This document shows positions 1-8,078 of a stretch of 64,000 nucleotides of DNA, one piece after another. Location: the NCBI RefSeq assembly GCF_011007365.1, contig NZ_WFKM01000008.1:1-64000 (forward strand), read 5' to 3'. The position numbers and the translations under genes are program-made. The stretch comes from Sphingobacterium sp. xlx-96 (GTDB lineage Bacteria; Bacteroidota; Bacteroidia; Sphingobacteriales; Sphingobacteriaceae). The notes below the pieces were generated by a model. It did no database searches, had not been told where the DNA came from, and saw only the letters and a list, made by a program, of their open reading frames with translations. Every line of letters begins with the position of its first letter. The first letter of the stretch is position 1.

Positions 1-80
1 TCTTCCCATTCCGAACAGAGAAGTCAAGCCCGCCAGAGCCGATGGTATTGCCGTAACAGGTGGGAGAGTAGGTCGGTGCC
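1..80 (+). rRNA. rrf: 5S ribosomal RNA, 3' part (5' end outside window)
   Basis: The first 80 bases carry the typical 3' half of a bacterial 5S rRNA: the CCGAACAGAGAAG block of the loop B/C region, the GCCGATGGTA segment, and the GGTGGGAGAGTAGGTCGGTGCC helix that closes the molecule. A T-run follows directly. The 5' part, and presumably 16S and 23S, lie upstream of the window. This identifies the end of an rRNA operon. Confidence 0.93.
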
Positions 81-92
81 TTTTTTTACACG

Positions 93-125
93 AAGCCCCT
101 TCAGGAAACTGGAGGGGCTTTTCTT
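93..125 (+). terminator. Rho-independent terminator of the rRNA operon
   Basis: A 12-bp stem (93-104 with 109-120, one G-U pair) closes a GAAA tetraloop and is followed by a short T-rich tail. It lies 12 bases after the 5S gene, where an rRNA operon terminator is expected. Confidence 0.85.
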
Positions 126-541
126 GTGATATACACCTCACCCCCGGGTATATTTGTTATATATTTACCCCCATAGCAACCAAATGGTTCCCCTCTGGGG
201 ATATATTGATACCCGCCCTGGACCGCTGCCCGGCAAACCCCTATAATCCCGCATTCCAGAGGCCCTGGGAGACTATACAGGCCTCAAGCTTATTTAGAGT
301 CATAAAAAAAGTAGAATAGAGATCTGCGATAGTGAAACCAGGGCACGTTACATCTAGAAGAAGACTAATGGTATAGAAGAATAGAAGTGAGATAGGAATT
401 CATTGCTTTTAGATATAGGATTTGTATTTAGGACAGATATGTTTTTAGTTTATAGGGATGTAACATGCTATTGTCAAGTAACTTAGTGTGAAACTGTATC
501 TTTATTCCTTAAGGGATGGGATATCAAAGCAAGTGTTTATA
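126..541. other. Non-coding spacer downstream of the rRNA operon
   Basis: I see no supportable gene here. The first 160 bases are rich in C-runs and G-runs, unlike the AT-rich remainder, and contain short imperfect inverted repeats (for example CCCC-TCT-GGGG near 193-203). The rest is AT-rich without clear signals. The open frame at 488-694 on the plus strand only mirrors the minus-strand gene that ends at 542. Confidence 0.6.
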
Positions 542-925
542 TTATTCCTCCGTATAAAAATCGATAAGACTACCTACATACTCTTGGTTCCAGCCCTCGA
601 TAATATCGTTGTAGGCATCGTCGGGGATATTGATATGATTGACTTCAAACGAAGTGCCTTTTTTATGTTCATGGAGCTTGATCGTGACAATTGAAGCCTC
701 CTCTTGATCTCCAAAATACCATTCCTGAACAATCTTTTTGAAAGGATCCAACTCCAAAAACTTGCCCGTAATACCTCCGTCCCAAAGGGAGAATTCTCCG
801 CCTTCTATAGGATCGATTTCGACGGCATCTCCAGTCCATAAACGAATAGTTATTTCTGTTGTTAATGCGAGGTAGATCTCTTCGGGAGTTGCTGGGATAA
901 TATAGTATTTTTTGAATGCTTTCAT
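542..925 (-). CDS. SRPBCC (START/AHSA1-like) domain protein
   Basis: A 127-residue single-domain protein of the SRPBCC/AHSA1 fold, which forms a helix-grip cavity for hydrophobic ligands. The pattern fits: an N-terminal strand, a helix with an E-x-Y/V-(W/A) layout, a W-TGDAVE-D region, a GG-F-LWDG turn, a conserved WYFGD strand, and a C-terminal helix with GWNQ-Y. No signal peptide or membrane segment. The ATG at 925 is preferred over a TTG two codons upstream because a TAnnTTTG box ends three bases before it. Ligand and pathway are unknown; it stands alone, divergent from rsmF. Confidence 0.85.
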   Translation of the reverse strand: MKAFKKYYIIPATPEEIYLALTTEITIRLWTGDAVEIDPIEGGEFSLWDGGITGKFLELDPFKKIVQEWYFGDQEEASIVTIKLHEHKKGTSFEVNHINIPDDAYNDIIEGWNQEYVGSLIDFYTEE

Positions 926-928
926 ACC

Positions 929-936
929 CAAAGATA
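929..936 (-). promoter_or_regulatory. Putative -7 box (TATCTTTG) of the SRPBCC gene
   Basis: On the minus strand TATCTTTG matches the Bacteroidota TAnnTTTG -7 element and ends three bases before the ATG at 925. A clear -33 TTTG was not found. If used, the transcript would start at or beside the start codon. Confidence 0.5.
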
Positions 937-989
937 AGGCTAATCAAGAATATTATTCCTTTCTTTCTGTTATATTATTCCGCCATAGT

Positions 990-1021
990 TTTGCATTCTT
1001 AATTCTCGCTTTTTATTTTTG
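990..1021 (+). promoter_or_regulatory. Promoter of rsmF: TTTG (990-993), 20-bp spacer, TATTTTTG (1014-1021)
   Basis: A -33 TTTG and a -7 TATTTTTG are separated by 20 bp, as expected for the Bacteroidota primary sigma factor. The -7 box ends three bases before the ATG at 1025, so the mRNA is predicted to be leaderless or nearly so. Confidence 0.6.
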
Positions 1022-1024
1022 TAT

Positions 1025-2392
1025 ATGAGTAATAGACTCCCCCCAGATCTGGTACGTCATCTTCAAGGAGATGCTAATTTTGATTACAAGGCCTTTGTCG
1101 CAATACACGATAGCGAACAGAAAACGTCATCCATCCGTATTAATCCCGCAAAAGCATTTGATTTGTCGTTAATAGATATAGACAAGCCAATTCCTTGGTG
1201 TGAGGGTGGATATTATCTTAAAAAAAGACCCGTGTTTACATTGGATCCTTTATTTCATGCCGGATGTTATTATTCGCAGGAGGCAAGCTCCATGTTTTTG
1301 GATTTTGTGGTTAGAAAGCTGAATTTACATCTAGAACCTATCCGAGCCTTGGATTTATGTTCCGCTCCTGGTGGTAAGGCTACGCTTCTGAATGCGAGCC
1401 TACATAGGGATGGCTTATTGGTGGCAAATGAGATTATAAAAGGGAGGGCTGCTGTACTAAGGGAGAATTTGATGAAATGGGGAAACCCAAATGTGATTGT
1501 TTCTAATAATGATCCAAGTGCGTTTGGCCGTCTGCCCGGATACTTTGATCTTATGGTCGTCGATGCACCGTGTTCAGGATCTGGAATGTTTCATAAGGAC
1601 CATAACGCAATAGATGAATGGTCTATGGCAAATGTGAAGCTATGCAGCGAGAGACAGCAACGTATAATAGCGAATAGTATAACCTCTTTGAAAACGGGGG
1701 GGCACTTATTTTACTCGACGTGTTCTTATTCAAAAGAGGAAAATGAAGATATCGTCGATTGGATGATTGACACGTTCGGTTTGGAATCTGTATCTCTAGA
1801 AGTGGATGATACTTGGGGTATAGAACGTAGTCAATCAGAGACGCATAAAGCCTCTACATATCGTTTTTATCCCCATAAAGTAGCTGGGGAGGGTTTCTTT
1901 TGCGCTATACTTAAGAAACGTGAGGAGCAGGAATCGTTTTCTTTAAAGAAGATGAAGATTGAGAAAAATACAGCGCCAAAGGCGCTAGCCGAAAAATGGG
2001 CAAATATGGAAGGACTGTATGCATTTCTGCATCATGATTTACTGCATATTTTTCCGAAGATCTATGAGCAGGATCTAGCGGCTTTGCAAAAGGTACTATA
2101 CTTAAAAAACGCGGGTACAGAAATAGGTAGGGTTGTTGGAAGGGATCTGATACCGAGCCATGACCTCGCTTTAAGTAATAGGATCCATAAAGATATTCCC
2201 TATTTGGATCTCTCTCTTGAAGACATGCTAACGTACCTGAGAAAGGAGAATTTGCCTTCAACGGTTAATCCTGATGGATTGAAGGGCTGGGTTATTGTGC
2301 GATATGAAGGCATGGATATAGGCTGGATTAAGGCGATGCCAAATCGTATTAATAATTACTATCCCAAAGAAGTACGTATCGCTAATCTCTAG
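1025..2392 (+). CDS. rsmF: RsmF-like rRNA (cytosine-C5) methyltransferase, NOL1/NOP2/Sun family
   Basis: A 455-residue SAM-dependent RNA methyltransferase, probably acting on 16S rRNA in the cytoplasm. An N-terminal segment with S-x-RIN is followed by the SAM-binding motif LDLCSAPGGK (about residues 109-118), motif IV DAPCSGSG (Cys about 183) and motif VI STCSY (Cys about 233). The two cysteines are the catalytic pair of this family. The C-terminal third matches the RNA-binding region of RsmF proteins, including a late G-x-V-VRYEG-x-GW segment. The ATG at 1025 is chosen over an upstream TTG because the promoter's -7 box abuts it. It converges with coaBC, leaving 17 bases. Confidence 0.93.
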   Translation: MSNRLPPDLVRHLQGDANFDYKAFVAIHDSEQKTSSIRINPAKAFDLSLIDIDKPIPWCEGGYYLKKRPVFTLDPLFHAGCYYSQEASSMFLDFVVRKLNLHLEPIRALDLCSAPGGKATLLNASLHRDGLLVANEIIKGRAAVLRENLMKWGNPNVIVSNNDPSAFGRLPGYFDLMVVDAPCSGSGMFHKDHNAIDEWSMANVKLCSERQQRIIANSITSLKTGGHLFYSTCSYSKEENEDIVDWMIDTFGLESVSLEVDDTWGIERSQSETHKASTYRFYPHKVAGEGFFCAILKKREEQESFSLKKMKIEKNTAPKALAEKWANMEGLYAFLHHDLLHIFPKIYEQDLAALQKVLYLKNAGTEIGRVVGRDLIPSHDLALSNRIHKDIPYLDLSLEDMLTYLRKENLPSTVNPDGLKGWVIVRYEGMDIGWIKAMPNRINNYYPKEVRIANL

Positions 2393-2409
2393 AAACGATA
2401 GTAGGCAAA

Positions 2410-3630
2410 TTAAGAATGCTGTTCAATCAATTGCTGATGCTGTACTATAACCTGGCATATATCATCAGCAACTTCTGCTTTAGTTTTTAGGGTAAAGTCT
2501 CTGATCTCTCCACTTTTGGAGAGGATACTGACTTTATTCGTGTCGGTACCGAAGCCGGCACCTTTGTCTTGCATGGAATTTAAGACAATGAAGTCTAGAT
2601 TTTTGCGTGATAGTTTTCCTTTAGCATTCTCTAGCTCATTTTCTGTTTCTAGCGCAAAGCCAACCAAGGTTTGGTGTGTCGCTTTATTTGAACCTAAAAA
2701 GGCTAGGATATCTGTTGTTTTTTTGAGCTGAATTGAAAAATCTTCCGCTTTCTTTTTGATCTTCTGAGGCGCTACGTCTATTGGGGTATAATCAGATACA
2801 GCTGCGCTCATAACGATAATATCTGCATCGGCAAAATGTTGCTGACAGGCCTGCAACATTTGTTGAGCTGTCTGGATGTCTATTTTTAATGTGTTTTTCG
2901 GAGCTTGCAGTGCCGTAGGGCCAGATATTAGGGTAACTTCAGCTCCGAGCTCCTGTAAACGCTTTGCCAGGGCATAGCCCATTTTTCCGGAAGAATGATT
3001 TCCAATAAAGCGGACAGGATCAATAGCTTCGTAGGTAGGGCCAGCTGTAACTAACGCTTTTTTGCCTTTTAAGGGGAGTTCTGGGTTTAGGTGAGAAAGT
3101 AGGAAGTTAATAATCTCTTCCGGTTCTGCCAAACGCCCCTCTCCAACCAAGCCGCTAGCTAGTTCTCCATCTCCTGGGGGGATAACCGTATTTCCGTAGG
3201 AAAGAAGCTTCTGTATGTTGTGTTGTGTCGCAGGGTGTTTCCACATATCTAGATCCATTGCCGGAGCAAGGTATACTGGACACTTGGCAGATAGGTAAGT
3301 CGCTGTTAGCAAGTTATCACAAAGGCCATTCGCTAGTTTGGATATCGTATTGGCCGATGCCGGTGCGATGATCATTAGATCTGCTTGGAGTCCTAGCTCT
3401 ACATGATTGTTCCATACACCAGTTTTTTTATCGTAATATTCAATTAATACTGGATTTTTTGAAAGCGTGGAAAGTGTCAGGGGAGTAATGAACTCGGCTG
3501 CATCTTTGGTCATTATGACCTGAACATTAGCTCCTTGTTTGATTAACAAACGTACCAAAGAAGCTATTTTGTATGCGGCTATACTGCCGCATACGCCAAG
3601 TGCAATATTTTTGTCTTTTAGAGAAGACAT
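2410..3630 (-). CDS. coaBC: Bifunctional phosphopantothenoylcysteine decarboxylase / phosphopantothenate-cysteine ligase
   Basis: Coenzyme A biosynthesis, two successive steps in one 406-residue cytosolic protein. The CoaC flavoprotein half (about 1-185) has GVCGSIAAYK, the active-site His in NNHVEL (residue 76), PASANT (91-96) and the substrate-clamp region with Cys at S-A-K-C-PV and APAMD. The CoaB half (about 190-400) starts at LVTAGPTYEAIDPVRFI and carries the NHSSGKMG nucleotide-site motif and a KIKKK segment. Length is normal. It is the last gene of the bamD-rpoZ-coaBC run, 12 bases after rpoZ. Confidence 0.97.
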   Translation of the reverse strand: MSSLKDKNIALGVCGSIAAYKIASLVRLLIKQGANVQVIMTKDAAEFITPLTLSTLSKNPVLIEYYDKKTGVWNNHVELGLQADLMIIAPASANTISKLANGLCDNLLTATYLSAKCPVYLAPAMDLDMWKHPATQHNIQKLLSYGNTVIPPGDGELASGLVGEGRLAEPEEIINFLLSHLNPELPLKGKKALVTAGPTYEAIDPVRFIGNHSSGKMGYALAKRLQELGAEVTLISGPTALQAPKNTLKIDIQTAQQMLQACQQHFADADIIVMSAAVSDYTPIDVAPQKIKKKAEDFSIQLKKTTDILAFLGSNKATHQTLVGFALETENELENAKGKLSRKNLDFIVLNSMQDKGAGFGTDTNKVSILSKSGEIRDFTLKTKAEVADDICQVIVQHQQLIEQHS

Positions 3631-3642
3631 GATGTTTCAGTC

Positions 3643-3972
3643 TTAATCTTGTTCTTTGGATGGATTTCTGAAGTAGACTTTATCATTCAAAAACTCATCG
3701 ATAGCAATAAGAGTTGCTTTTGGTAGACGCTCGTAGTGTTTTGAAATTTCGATTTGTTCGCGGTTCTCAAAAACTTCTTCTAAATTGTCATTGTTGCTAG
3801 CAAATTCTGCCAATTTGGAATTCAACTCCTCCTTTATCTCCACACCAATTTGGTTCGCTCTTTTGCTAATTACAACTATAGATTCGTACAGATTGTCCGT
3901 AGCTTGATCCAACTCTCTTAAATCTCTAGTTACGGTAGAGTTTGGAACGGCGGTGTTTTTTGCTTGACTCAT
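3643..3972 (-). CDS. rpoZ: DNA-directed RNA polymerase subunit omega (Bacteroidota RpoZ / Rpb6-like)
   Basis: A 109-residue acidic helical protein matching the Bacteroidota form of RNA polymerase omega, which helps assemble the beta' subunit. The N-terminal D-TDNLYESIVVISKRANQIG stretch is the omega signature (an I-x-KRA-QI-x core); the C-terminal part is specific to this phylum. It lies between bamD and coaBC on the same strand with gaps of 25 and 12 bases, an arrangement I recall from other Bacteroidota genomes. The ATG at 3972 is the only sensible start. Confidence 0.9.
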   Translation of the reverse strand: MSQAKNTAVPNSTVTRDLRELDQATDNLYESIVVISKRANQIGVEIKEELNSKLAEFASNNDNLEEVFENREQIEISKHYERLPKATLIAIDEFLNDKVYFRNPSKEQD

Positions 3973-3997
3973 ATTTATTTATATATATGTAAATATT

Positions 3998-4918
3998 CTA
4001 TTTTTTTCCTTCTGCTGCTGTAGCTTCTTTGGACACTTCGGTGATGCCTAGTTCTTTGTTCTGTTCTTCGATCTGCTTGTTGATCTCATTCATCCTTCGA
4101 ATGGCGAACACAATTTTCTTATCTGCACTAGATTTCAAACCATCTAACTCAGCACGGTACTTACTACTTGGATAATGATCAACAAACGTCTCATAATAAT
4201 CTATGGCATCATTGAAACGCTGCTCTTGTCTATTCGGGTAACTGTTGTCTGCAAACAAGTATTGTGACTTTACAATTAAGTATTCAATCTCTTCTGCAAA
4301 TCTTGTGTCAGGGAAGTCTTTTAGTACGTTTTCAAGCGCTATTACAGCAGCACGGTAATCGTCTGATAGCCCCATATTATAATAGAGTTTGGCATTATCG
4401 AAGGCCTTTTTCTCTAATTTTTCACGTAGATCTTGTATGAGTTCACCTGCTTTTTTTGCCCTTTCTGATTCCGGATAATAGTTTACAAAAAGTTGTAATT
4501 CATCGATGGCCTTGCGTGTGTTTTCCTGATCTAGATTGGAACGTGGAGATTCAATATAATAACAATAAGCAGCCATATATCTACACTCTTCAGCGCGAGG
4601 ACTGCTTGGGTAGATGCTGGCGAAAGTTTTAAAATGGTGCCGAGCAGAAGTGTAATCTTTGATACGGTAGTTGGCATTTGCGCGGAGATAATATAAATCT
4701 TCCGCTTCCGCACGACCACGGTACTTTTCTGCTAAATCGTCAAATAGGATTAAAGCCTTCGAATACTTGCCTTTTTCATAAAATTTTACAGCCTCTTGAT
4801 ACTTCATGGCTATATTATTGCTGTTTTTAAGTTTTTCAAACTTACTTTTACAGCCAGTGAAAAAAAATGCAGCCAGTAAAAAGGCTATTATAACTCCTGT
4901 GCGTCTATTTAAAAACAT
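3998..4918 (-). CDS. bamD: Outer membrane protein assembly lipoprotein BamD
   Basis: BamD is the essential lipoprotein of the BAM complex, which folds beta-barrel proteins into the outer membrane. The 306-residue product starts with a lipoprotein signal peptide (basic start, hydrophobic run, lipobox ending T-G-C about residue 22). Five TPR-like helical repeats follow, with the BamD pattern Y-A-KFYEKGKY-KA-LF and the later FPDTRFAEE and FNDAIDYYE-F segments. The C-terminus is a charged helix. The ATG at 4918 is chosen over an in-frame TTG at 4936, which would precede the promoter's -7 box. First gene of the operon with rpoZ and coaBC. Confidence 0.95.
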   Translation of the reverse strand: MFLNRRTGVIIAFLLAAFFFTGCKSKFEKLKNSNNIAMKYQEAVKFYEKGKYSKALILFDDLAEKYRGRAEAEDLYYLRANANYRIKDYTSARHHFKTFASIYPSSPRAEECRYMAAYCYYIESPRSNLDQENTRKAIDELQLFVNYYPESERAKKAGELIQDLREKLEKKAFDNAKLYYNMGLSDDYRAAVIALENVLKDFPDTRFAEEIEYLIVKSQYLFADNSYPNRQEQRFNDAIDYYETFVDHYPSSKYRAELDGLKSSADKKIVFAIRRMNEINKQIEEQNKELGITEVSKEATAAEGKK

Positions 4919-4922
4919 TTTA

Positions 4923-4953
4923 CAAAGATACGTCAATTAAAGATAATATTCAA
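4923..4953 (-). promoter_or_regulatory. Promoter of bamD-rpoZ-coaBC: TTG (4953-4951), 20 bp, TATCTTTG (4930-4923)
   Basis: On the minus strand TATCTTTG matches TAnnTTTG, and a TTG lies 20 bp upstream. The -7 box ends four bases before the bamD ATG, predicting a transcript with essentially no 5' leader. The rest of the bamD/NifU-like intergenic region (4954-5133) is AT-rich with three TTAAC-type hexamers at 5014-5041. Confidence 0.55.
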
Positions 4954-5133
4954 TTAAATTTCAGTCTGCAATTTACTTGATTTTAATCCACTTAGTGTGG
5001 CCGTATCAAGCGTTTAACATACTTTAACCCTTATGTTAACATCTGTCATCACATTGCTAGAAATGAGGGACTGATTTCAAAATGAGTAAATATTTATTTA
5101 TCTTTACGGAAACAGAACGAAAGTATTTATAAA

Positions 5134-5409
5134 ATGACCTTACGCGAAAGAGTCGAACAAGCATTAGATACATTAAGGCCTTATTTAGAGACTGATGGTG
5201 GGAATGTAAGAATCGAAGAGATTACTGATGATAATATCGTTAGATTGAGATTGTTGGGAGCTTGTGCAAGTTGTTCAATGAGTATCATGACCTTCAAAGC
5301 AGGGTTAGAACAGGCTATCATGAAAGCAGTCCCTGAGATTGTATCGGTAGAAGCCATAAACATAACAGATATGGATGATCCTAATGCGACATCCCCCAAT
5401 CAATTGTAA
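5134..5409 (+). CDS. NifU-like C-terminal domain (Fe-S scaffold/carrier) protein
   Basis: A 91-residue stand-alone NifU C-terminal domain, a family that carries Fe-S clusters and transfers them to target enzymes. The start region matches the ERV-ALD-LRPYL-DGGNV block, and the cluster-binding C-x2-C lies in LLGACASCSMS (Cys 44 and 47), followed by a G-E-AI helix. No N-terminal IscU-type domain is present. Many Fe-S proteins (complex I) are encoded in this window, but no direct linkage is visible. It is divergent from bamD. Confidence 0.93.
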   Translation: MTLRERVEQALDTLRPYLETDGGNVRIEEITDDNIVRLRLLGACASCSMSIMTFKAGLEQAIMKAVPEIVSVEAINITDMDDPNATSPNQL

Positions 5410-5465
5410 CGAAATTGTTGTTTCTCGGTTAACACATTTTAACAGCAAGGTATTACGTGTTTAAC

Positions 5466-5473
5466 TATTTTTG
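5466..5473 (+). promoter_or_regulatory. Putative -7 box (TATTTTTG) of the secreted protein gene at 5479
   Basis: TATTTTTG fits the Bacteroidota TAnnTTTG element and ends five bases before the ATG at 5479. No convincing -33 TTTG at the usual spacing was found. Confidence 0.45.
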
Positions 5474-5478
5474 TTAGA

Positions 5479-6126
5479 ATGCTACAATATCTAAAATATT
5501 TGTTTGTTTTATTTTTTGCTTTGAATGGCCTGTTTGTTCATGCGCAAAGCAAAAATCTGGTTCAGTTTAGTGGATTGATTTCTTCTATTGGATCTGATCT
5601 ACCTGTAGCCTATGTAACCATTAAAAACACCTCTTTTAATAATCAGACATTTATTTCTAATAATGACGGCTACTTTTCATTTGTAGCTCATAGTGGAGAT
5701 ACCATACGGTTTTCAAGCGTAGGATATGATCCACTTACGTTTGTGGTTCCACATGTCGCCAGCGATAAATTCACGGCACATATTCAAATGCGGAGTTTGG
5801 TTATCGAGCTACCTGCCGTTACTCCCTTTCCTTGGGCTAGCTATGAAGACTACCTGGCAGATTTTATGGGTATGAAAGAAGGGTATGATCCCGTGGCATC
5901 AGCACGAAATAATATTAGTCCAGAGGCGATGGCAGCACTAGCTCGGATAGTGCCAAGAAACGCAGACGAGATACAGAACTTTAATTCTACACAGCGTCAT
6001 ATTAATATGACGAATAAGAATATCAATCAAAGATATGCTAATCCTCTTTTAAACCCGTTTGCATGGGCACAGTTGATTAATCAGATACAGCGTGGAGATT
6101 ATAGTAGGCAAAAGTTAAAGTATTAA
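5479..6126 (+). CDS. Secreted protein with carboxypeptidase-like regulatory (CarboxypepD_reg-like) domain
   Basis: A 215-residue exported protein of unknown function. A cleavable signal peptide covers about residues 1-22 (hydrophobic run ending V-H-A-Q). Residues about 28-105 form a beta-sandwich of the carboxypeptidase-regulatory type: a V-F-G-I start, P-VAYVTIKN, N-DGYFSF, then GDTIRFSSVGY, the pattern seen at the N-termini of many Bacteroidota outer-membrane receptors. No barrel follows; the C-terminal 100 residues are polar and rich in Asn and Gln. Probably periplasmic or surface-located. It converges with the permease gene, leaving five bases. Confidence 0.8.
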   Translation: MLQYLKYLFVLFFALNGLFVHAQSKNLVQFSGLISSIGSDLPVAYVTIKNTSFNNQTFISNNDGYFSFVAHSGDTIRFSSVGYDPLTFVVPHVASDKFTAHIQMRSLVIELPAVTPFPWASYEDYLADFMGMKEGYDPVASARNNISPEAMAALARIVPRNADEIQNFNSTQRHINMTNKNINQRYANPLLNPFAWAQLINQIQRGDYSRQKLKY

Positions 6127-6131
6127 TATTT

Positions 6132-7382
6132 TCAATCCGCGTTTTTGATGTCGGTGATGCGACCTATCTCGCGAACACTGAGCTTCGAGGAAAAGTATGA
6201 CACACATACGGATAATACGAAGACTGTTGCAAAGACAATAACAAAATCTTGTAAACGTATGTCAATGGGGTAGACATCGATCAAAGACCCTTCCATTTCT
6301 CCTGTGCGTATGAAGCCATAACTCTCTTGTAGTTTACAGAATAGAAAACCAATTACGATACCGAAGGCACTTCCGATAAGAGCAATGAGCATACCCTCTA
6401 TGAAGAAAATTCGCTCTACGATGGACTTTTCAGCTCCGAGGTGTTGTAGGATTTTCATGTCTTCTTTTTTGTCGATGACTAGCATCGTTAGAGACCCTAT
6501 AATGTTGAAAATAGCAATGATACCGATGAATGTAAGTATGAAGAAAACAATCCATTTTTCGGACTTGACCGTTTTGTAAAGCGTGGGATTTTGCTGTTCT
6601 CTATTTTTAATGTAGAAATCTTGGTCCAGTTCCTTCTTAAGCTCTTTTTGAACTTTAGACGTTTTACTAGAGTCTTTTAGGTATACTTCGATGGCAGAGA
6701 TCTTATCGGGTTCGTCTAATATTTCTCTTGCAAAATCCATCGGTACTATGATAATGTTGTCAAACTCCGGCTGATAAGCCAGGACACCATTCACCGCTAT
6801 ATTTCTTATATTGAAATCTTCTAAAGGATTGAGGTTATTGATAGAAGCTGAACGTCTCGGGAAATATAGATCAACATGGTTATAAAAACCGCTGAGCGGT
6901 ATTTGTAAGTTAGATTGTATCTGTGCTCCGATCAAAGCGTAATTCGTCGTATCATCGCGTATGGAGAATTTTCCAGCGTGCAGAATATCTTTTTCACTTT
7001 GAGCCGTTAGCGCCGAAGGAGCCATGCCTTTCAGCTTGCCCACAAACTGTTGCTGATCGTATTGAACCAGGATTTTATCTTCCAGTAGTTCAACATAATT
7101 TTTTACTTCGGCAGAAGTTGCCAGGGTTTTAAAGGAAGGGAGTTCTTTTGAAAATGTTTTTCCCTCCTTCGGTTCAATTCGCAGGTGGGGAGTAAAGCTG
7201 CTGTACATGGATAGAATAAACTTCTCCATACCGTTGTAGAAGGATAAAACAATAACTAGTGCAGCCGTACTAACAAATACCCCTACAATGCTTATAATTG
7301 AAATTATATTTATTGCGTTTACTGATTTCTTAGAGAAGAGATACCGAGTGGCAAAAAGTAAGGGGATTTTTAATGATTTCAT
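6132..7382 (-). CDS. ABC transporter permease, FtsX/LolC-LolE family
   Basis: A 416-residue inner-membrane permease with the MacB-PCD plus FtsX layout: one transmembrane segment near residues 20-45, a large periplasmic domain (about 50-270) and three C-terminal segments (about 275-300, 320-348, 375-400). The N-terminal I-A-RYLFSKKS-NAIN-IS and the cytoplasmic loop KKEDMKILQHLGAEK are typical of LolC/LolE proteins, which release lipoproteins from the inner membrane. No ATPase gene is adjacent, so the LolCDE role is inference. It overlaps the upstream hydrolase gene by four bases and is translationally coupled to it. Confidence 0.88.
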   Translation of the reverse strand: MKSLKIPLLFATRYLFSKKSVNAINIISIISIVGVFVSTAALVIVLSFYNGMEKFILSMYSSFTPHLRIEPKEGKTFSKELPSFKTLATSAEVKNYVELLEDKILVQYDQQQFVGKLKGMAPSALTAQSEKDILHAGKFSIRDDTTNYALIGAQIQSNLQIPLSGFYNHVDLYFPRRSASINNLNPLEDFNIRNIAVNGVLAYQPEFDNIIIVPMDFAREILDEPDKISAIEVYLKDSSKTSKVQKELKKELDQDFYIKNREQQNPTLYKTVKSEKWIVFFILTFIGIIAIFNIIGSLTMLVIDKKEDMKILQHLGAEKSIVERIFFIEGMLIALIGSAFGIVIGFLFCKLQESYGFIRTGEMEGSLIDVYPIDIRLQDFVIVFATVFVLSVCVSYFSSKLSVREIGRITDIKNAD

Positions 7383-8020
7383 CCGCGCACAAATGGATTT
7401 GTTCGTTTTTCGAAGTCTATACTGGTACTCGGCCCATGGCCTGGATATACAACAGTTTCAGCTGGAAGAGTATATATCCGTTGCGTGATGGATCGTAACA
7501 GCGTCTCATGATCACCTCCAGGTAGGTCTGTGCGACCTATGCTGTTCCGGAATAGGACATCTCCCCCAATAAGAAAGTTATCCTCAGCAGAATAAAAACA
7601 AAGGTGAGCAGGTGAATGACCGGGAGCGAGTATCGCTTTTAGCTTATGATCTCCGATAGCGATCTCCTGATTGTCGCTTAAGAAGGCATCCGGTATTGGG
7701 GATGTCTCGTATCTGATACCCATCTGGGGCGCATAGTTTTGAACAGCGACTAAAACAGGTACTTCTCCCTCGTGGAACTGCGGTTTAAGCCCCCATTCTT
7801 CATAAACAAAGCGGTTCCCAAGAACGTGATCTATGTGGCAATGTGTATTGAGTAATATTTGCGGTTTTAGTTGATTTTGTGCAATAAAATCCTTTAATTG
7901 TTTTTCTTCCAGGTGATTATGCATCCCTGGGTCAACAATTATACAGTTTTTGTTTTCGTCATAGAGGACGTAGGTGTTTTCCTGATATGGATTGAAAGTT
8001 ATTGTTTCTATGCTAATCAT
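7379..8020 (-). CDS. MBL-fold metallo-hydrolase (glyoxalase II-like)
   Basis: A 213-residue cytosolic metallo-beta-lactamase-fold hydrolase. The zinc ligands are visible: THCHIDH (His60, His62, Asp64, His65), His135 in APGHSPAH, Asp154 in GGDVLF and His195 in YPGHGP. The GRTDLPGGD segment and overall length match the YcbL/GloB-like thioester hydrolase group, so hydroxyacylglutathione-type activity is possible, but the true substrate cannot be read from sequence. First gene of a two-gene operon with the permease; a TAAGTTTG box ends four bases upstream of its ATG. Confidence 0.92.
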   Translation of the reverse strand: MISIETITFNPYQENTYVLYDENKNCIIVDPGMHNHLEEKQLKDFIAQNQLKPQILLNTHCHIDHVLGNRFVYEEWGLKPQFHEGEVPVLVAVQNYAPQMGIRYETSPIPDAFLSDNQEIAIGDHKLKAILAPGHSPAHLCFYSAEDNFLIGGDVLFRNSIGRTDLPGGDHETLLRSITQRIYTLPAETVVYPGHGPSTSIDFEKRTNPFVRG

Positions 8021-8024
8021 AATT

Positions 8025-8032
8025 CAAACTTA
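8025..8032 (-). promoter_or_regulatory. Putative -7 box (TAAGTTTG) of the MBL-fold hydrolase operon
   Basis: On the minus strand TAAGTTTG matches TAnnTTTG and ends four bases before the ATG at 8020. The -33 element is not clear (TTCG at the right distance). Predicts a leaderless or near-leaderless transcript. Confidence 0.45.
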
Positions 8033-8078
8033 ACCAAAAAGCTTTGTATTCACGAATCCCTGTTTTAAAAACAAAATG

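Noticed and set aside
1911-2261. Minus-strand open frame inside rsmF
   Set aside because: It lies fully within a conserved gene, has no promoter or conserved pattern, and reflects codon usage on the opposite strand.
5014-5041. Three TTAACA/TTAACC hexamers upstream of the NifU-like gene, possible Pho box
   Set aside because: Spacings are 10 and 12 bases rather than a regular 11, the genes have no phosphate link, and the region is very AT-rich.
5431-5442. TTAACA-N4-TTAACA before the secreted protein gene at 5479
   Set aside because: The period is 10 bases, the gene has no phosphate link, and such hexamers are frequent in AT-rich DNA.
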